The notes under the pieces are model-generated. The model was not told where the DNA came from. It saw only the letters and a list, made by a program, of their open reading frames with translations, and made no database searches. This document shows, piece by piece, positions 61,456-64,000 of a DNA stretch of 64,000 nucleotides (position 1 is its first letter; every line of letters begins with the position of its first letter). The position numbers were made by a program, and so were the translations under genes. This DNA is from Chryseobacterium tagetis (GTDB lineage: Bacteria > Bacteroidota > Bacteroidia > Flavobacteriales > Weeksellaceae): positions 372,001 to 436,000 of the forward strand of contig NZ_JAERSE020000003.1 in assembly GCF_016735585.2 (NCBI RefSeq). The letters run 5' to 3'.

Positions 61456-62376
61456 ATGGCAACAGCAAAATGCAATATATCATTTAGGATAGATTATACA
61501 TCTTCTGTACCAATAAATAGTGGGATTTTGTACTATAGAGTCAAAAATACGACGGGTTCATATACTGAGTTTGGTATAATCTCGGTGCCGTCTAGTGGTG
61601 GTCTGATAAACATTGCCGGTTTTCAGGGATCAGGGGAATATGACTTTATAGTTAAATTAATTACAGATAAAGGGACTGTAGAAAAAGTAGGTACTTTTAC
61701 GGTAGGAGTTTGTAGTCCTCCAGTATGCGAAATTCCATCTATTAAAAAATTGTATTGGGAGACCGATGATCAATTGGTAATGGAATATTCGGTAGATGCT
61801 AATAATTTAGAGACACCGGAATATCAGATAGCAACAGATCCTCATTTTGAAAATATCATTTATTTTAAGGTGGGGTTCGATTACAATCCGATTGAATATA
61901 TTAATCTGAGTGATCTGAATATTCCTGATGGAACTGCTTTGTATATAAGAGCGAGGAAGCATTGTGAGCCATCCGGAGTTTCTGATTGGTCAAATGTAGT
62001 AGATTTTAAATGGGTTAATCCGGCAAAAGCTCCTTATATTTTTAAAGCTTATTGTGTATCGGGGTTATATGAAGTTCCAACAAATATTGCAGAATTTAAA
62101 GCAAGTATTTGTTGGACAGAGGGACTAATTAAAACTGTAAATCTAGATACCATAGAACCGGGAACAGGAAGTTTTATTTACCTGAATGATGGGATAACCC
62201 CAGCAATACCAGGTAATTTGTCAGATTTTGACATTCCTGGTGGAGCAAGTAGCGGGTTCAATGACCGTGGAATAGCATGGATTAGATTTGAAGAATTTAA
62301 ACCGAGTTCTATTTTTAATGTAGATCCGGAAACCGGACGAATCGGTGAGATTTCCCGCTATTCATGTGATAGCTGA
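61456..62376 (+). CDS. Fn3-like protein at the end of the eCIS operon
   Basis: The 306-residue product has no signal peptide and appears to be built from fibronectin-type-III-like beta domains. One covers ~1-85 (FRIDYTSSVPINSGILYYRVKN, YDFIVKLITDKGTVEKVGTFTVG) and one ~95-190 (KLYWETDDQLVMEYSVDANN, ALYIRARKHCEPSGVSDWSNVVDFKW). The remaining ~115 residues contain ICWTEGLI and GIAWIRFEEFKP. It may attach to the fibre-like proteins or to the outer surface of the sheath or baseplate. Cargo function cannot be excluded, but no enzymatic motif is visible. It is followed by a terminator. Confidence 0.65.
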   Translation: MATAKCNISFRIDYTSSVPINSGILYYRVKNTTGSYTEFGIISVPSSGGLINIAGFQGSGEYDFIVKLITDKGTVEKVGTFTVGVCSPPVCEIPSIKKLYWETDDQLVMEYSVDANNLETPEYQIATDPHFENIIYFKVGFDYNPIEYINLSDLNIPDGTALYIRARKHCEPSGVSDWSNVVDFKWVNPAKAPYIFKAYCVSGLYEVPTNIAEFKASICWTEGLIKTVNLDTIEPGTGSFIYLNDGITPAIPGNLSDFDIPGGASSGFNDRGIAWIRFEEFKPSSIFNVDPETGRIGEISRYSCDS

Positions 62377-62392
62377 TCTGATGATATAAACT

Positions 62393-62422
62393 AATAAAAT
62401 CCTCAATTTTGAGGATTTTATT
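62393..62422. terminator. Bidirectional terminator ending the eCIS operon
   Basis: A perfect 14-bp stem (AATAAAATCCTCAA / TTGAGGATTTTATT) with a two-base apparent loop lies between the convergent eCIS operon and the repressor gene. Confidence 0.85.
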
Positions 62423-62443
62423 AAGTTCAGCAGTTCTTTTGAA

Positions 62444-63106
62444 CTACCTTCTATTGTTTTTACGTCTTGTACTTATAATGTTGAAAAGCTTGGCAACATC
62501 CTGAAGGTGGATTTCGAAATCATCATAATATTCATTGAGAGAATGAAGGGTGATAATGCCTTTTTCGACATCGTGGTTGACGATTCGCTTTACCAGAATG
62601 CCTTTCTCTTTGTGAACGATGACAAAATCCCATTTATCATAATGTAGCTTGCTCAGCCAATAATCTTGTCTGATGTTTCTGCATAAGATAATGTCACCCT
62701 CCAGATAGCTTTCATACGATCCGTTATCCATGCTGTCTCCTTTTACTTCAAAACACATGTATTCACCACGGTGTTCTACATCATCCGTAAAAGGAATAGT
62801 AGGTAAGCTCTCTATATATTCTTCATCTGCAAAGCTGCTTAGATAGCCGGCTTGTGCATATTGATTCGCTAGCGGAACATTCATGATTTTTAAATCTGAA
62901 AAAACAACAGGAGAAGCACCAATATTTGATTTCTTTTGTTGCTCCTGAAGTAAATTGGTAACAAAATAAGCCGTTGTTTCCGGTATTTTTCGTTCGCCTT
63001 TTTCCCAATATTGTACAGCTCTCGTACCAACTCCTATAGATTTTGCTATATCAGCCTGCTTCATGTTAAGCTTCTTTCTGATTTCTTTGAATTCTAAATA
63101 GTTCAT
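62444..63106 (-). CDS. HTH-S24 repressor (LexA/CI-like)
   Basis: The 220-residue product has an XRE-type HTH (~5-55; LEFKEIRKKLNMKQADIAKSIGVGTRAVQYWEKGER), a linker with an Ala-Gly pair in NQYAQAGYL (~80), and an S24 peptidase domain (~115-205) with the Ser of KGDSMDNGS (~127) and the Lys of GILVKRIV (~173). All parts needed for RecA-stimulated self-cleavage are visible. In R-type pyocin clusters such repressors (PrtR) control the tail genes; a similar link here is inferred from position. A palindromic operator candidate lies upstream (63171-63185). Confidence 0.88.
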   Translation of the reverse strand: MNYLEFKEIRKKLNMKQADIAKSIGVGTRAVQYWEKGERKIPETTAYFVTNLLQEQQKKSNIGASPVVFSDLKIMNVPLANQYAQAGYLSSFADEEYIESLPTIPFTDDVEHRGEYMCFEVKGDSMDNGSYESYLEGDIILCRNIRQDYWLSKLHYDKWDFVIVHKEKGILVKRIVNHDVEKGIITLHSLNEYYDDFEIHLQDVAKLFNIISTRRKNNRR

Positions 63107-63161
63107 TTTGATATGATTAGGGTTATTTGTGAAAATTAATACGTAAAAAGTTCATTTTTTA

Positions 63162-63192
63162 TTTTTAAAAACGAACAATGTTCGTATATTTG
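63162..63192 (+). promoter_or_regulatory. Rightward promoter candidate next to the operator
   Basis: TTTT at 63162-63165, a 19-base spacer and TATATTTG at 63185-63192 fit TTTG / TAnnTTTG with one mismatch. The -7 box overlaps the last base of the operator palindrome, so bound repressor would block it. Confidence 0.5.
63171..63185. promoter_or_regulatory. Palindromic operator candidate of the S24 repressor
   Basis: ACGAACA and TGTTCGT are perfectly complementary around a single A, forming a 15-bp palindrome 65 bases upstream of the repressor start. Position and symmetry fit an autoregulatory operator. The motif is absent from the eCIS promoter region at 38279-38781. Confidence 0.65.
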
Positions 63193-63960
63193 TTTCGCTG
63201 TTAAAATGGTACAGTGCAAATATACAAAATTATATGAATAGTTTAATGTTTTTTTGAAATTTAAAACGATTGATTTTTTTTACTAAAATACTTATAATCA
63301 ATATTTTGAATATTTTTTTTACATTGATTGTACTTTCTGTTTAGATTTTTTGTTTTTGTTTTATTCAGCGCTATATAAAGCTAAAATGATTTTTTAAAAT
63401 CTAAAATAAATGTAAAAATTGCGTGTTTTTGTAATTAAATATTGCTTTTTGTTCATATTAAAGTGATTTTATTGGTGATAAAAATGCGGTTATTTATGAT
63501 TGGTTAAAGTGACGTAGCGGTTAAGCTCTTTTGTTTTTTCGAAAATAAAAAAAAGAAACCGAAAAATGCAGATCAGTCTTACTGCTTAATATATAAAATG
63601 TCGATTAATTATAGCTATCAGTAAGATTATTAATACATTCCAAAAGCAAACAAAATTTGTGAAACGGGCACAATTGTTTTCGAAGACCATTCAAAAATAA
63701 AATGTTGTGCTCTTTTATAAACAAGTTACCAAAAAGTAAAATTTGAAAGAAAGAAGCTGGGGATTGTTTCGATGAAAAATACCAGATATCGGCTTCTAAA
63801 AACCAAAATTAAATAATGTAATTAAATAACGATTCAAAGGCCTGAACTATGCCTTTAGGGTTCGTCGTGGTCTCAATTGAACGGTAAAAAATGAAGAAAA
63901 AAGAAACATTGTCTGATTCAAAAAAAAAATTAAAACATAAAATAAACCTTTAACCAAAAC

Positions 63961-64000
63961 ATGAAACGTAGCAAAGAATTGATAGAGAAAAGAAAGAGTT
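63961..64000 (+). CDS. Start of a gene cut by the window end
   Basis: An ATG at 63961 opens a frame that stays open to the last base; only 13 codons are visible (MKRSKELIEKRKS). The opening is basic and helical. It follows the repressor's divergent promoter by about 770 bases. No family can be named from so little. Confidence 0.45.
   Translation, partial: MKRSKELIEKRKS

Larger units (their letters stand above)
63107..63960. other. Non-coding stretch of 854 bases between repressor and truncated gene
   Basis: Very AT-rich, without a plausible reading frame. At its left end lie the 15-bp palindrome and a rightward promoter, and leftward -7-like boxes (CAAATATA at 63217-63224 and CAAAATTA at 63225-63232, read on the minus strand). 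The remaining ~700 bases show no hairpin or repeat that I can support; a leader RNA is possible. Confidence 0.5.

Noticed and set aside
36388..62376. Type VI secretion system
   Set aside because: VgrG-like, PAAR, tube, sheath and gp25 proteins are present, but no TssJ/L/M membrane complex or ClpV is seen, and DUF4255, DUF5908 and CIS tape-measure proteins mark an eCIS.
38782..62376. Intact myophage prophage or R-type tailocin
   Set aside because: No capsid, portal, terminase, holin or endolysin genes. The three sheaths, DUF5908 and the LysM hub fit eCIS rather than a phage tail.

Overview
The window is low-GC DNA from a Bacteroidota species, most likely a Flavobacteriia/Weeksellaceae member close to Chryseobacterium. 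The sequence signs are a type A sorting domain of the type IX secretion system, TonB-dependent receptors with carboxypeptidase-like N-termini, a GldA-like ABC ATPase, and promoters of the Bacteroidota form (TTTG, about 20 bases, TAnnTTTG). Ribosome-binding sites are weak and A-rich. The genus is inferred; no rRNA or tRNA gene is present to test it.

Bases 1-36,000 hold chromosomal genes in short operons. They are: membrane proteins with a DCC-family redox protein, a SRPBCC protein, a DUF2071 protein and a TIGR01777 epimerase (0.1-4.5 kb); a GH29 fucosidase and a PA14-containing GH3 glucosidase (4.6-9 kb); a seven-repeat T9SS cargo protein (9.3-10.9 kb); lpdA, a patatin and an SPFH protein (12-17 kb); a GldA-like ATPase (17.3-18 kb); and an overlapping mprF-virJ pair that pairs a predicted aminoacyl-phosphatidylglycerol synthase with a predicted hydrolase (19-22 kb). 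Then come a polysaccharide deacetylase, a siderophore receptor with a DUF4198 partner, another TonB-type outer-membrane protein, a Crp/Fnr regulator with a run of redox genes (29-33.7 kb), and a large MG2-like exported protein (33.8-36.2 kb).

Bases 36.4-62.4 kb hold an extracellular contractile injection system (eCIS, related to Afp/PVC/AlgoCIS). A tape-measure protein and a six-cysteine protein are transcribed leftwards. From the same intergenic region a long rightward operon encodes a DUF4255 cap/terminator, three sheaths, two near-identical tubes, a tube-initiator-like protein, DUF5908, a LysM baseplate protein, a VgrG/gp5-like spike, PAAR, gp25, and two baseplate wedge proteins (gp6/J-like and Afp12-like). 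It ends with two giant paralogous fibre-like proteins that share their N-terminal 560-650 residues but carry different C-terminal modules (two cadherin-like domains plus vWA, versus PKD-like domains), and an Fn3-like protein. No AAA+ ATPase (Afp15), no DUF4157 protein and no recognisable toxin cargo is present in the window. The sheath-tube unit is duplicated, and two sheaths carry different helical insertions.

Bases 62.4-64 kb hold a HTH-S24 (LexA/CI-like) repressor transcribed leftwards, a 15-bp palindromic operator candidate abutting a rightward promoter, a long AT-rich non-coding stretch, and the first 13 codons of a gene cut by the window end. Small repeats are scattered between genes: a MITE-like pair, a perfect 23-bp hairpin and a short GTCAT-type family.
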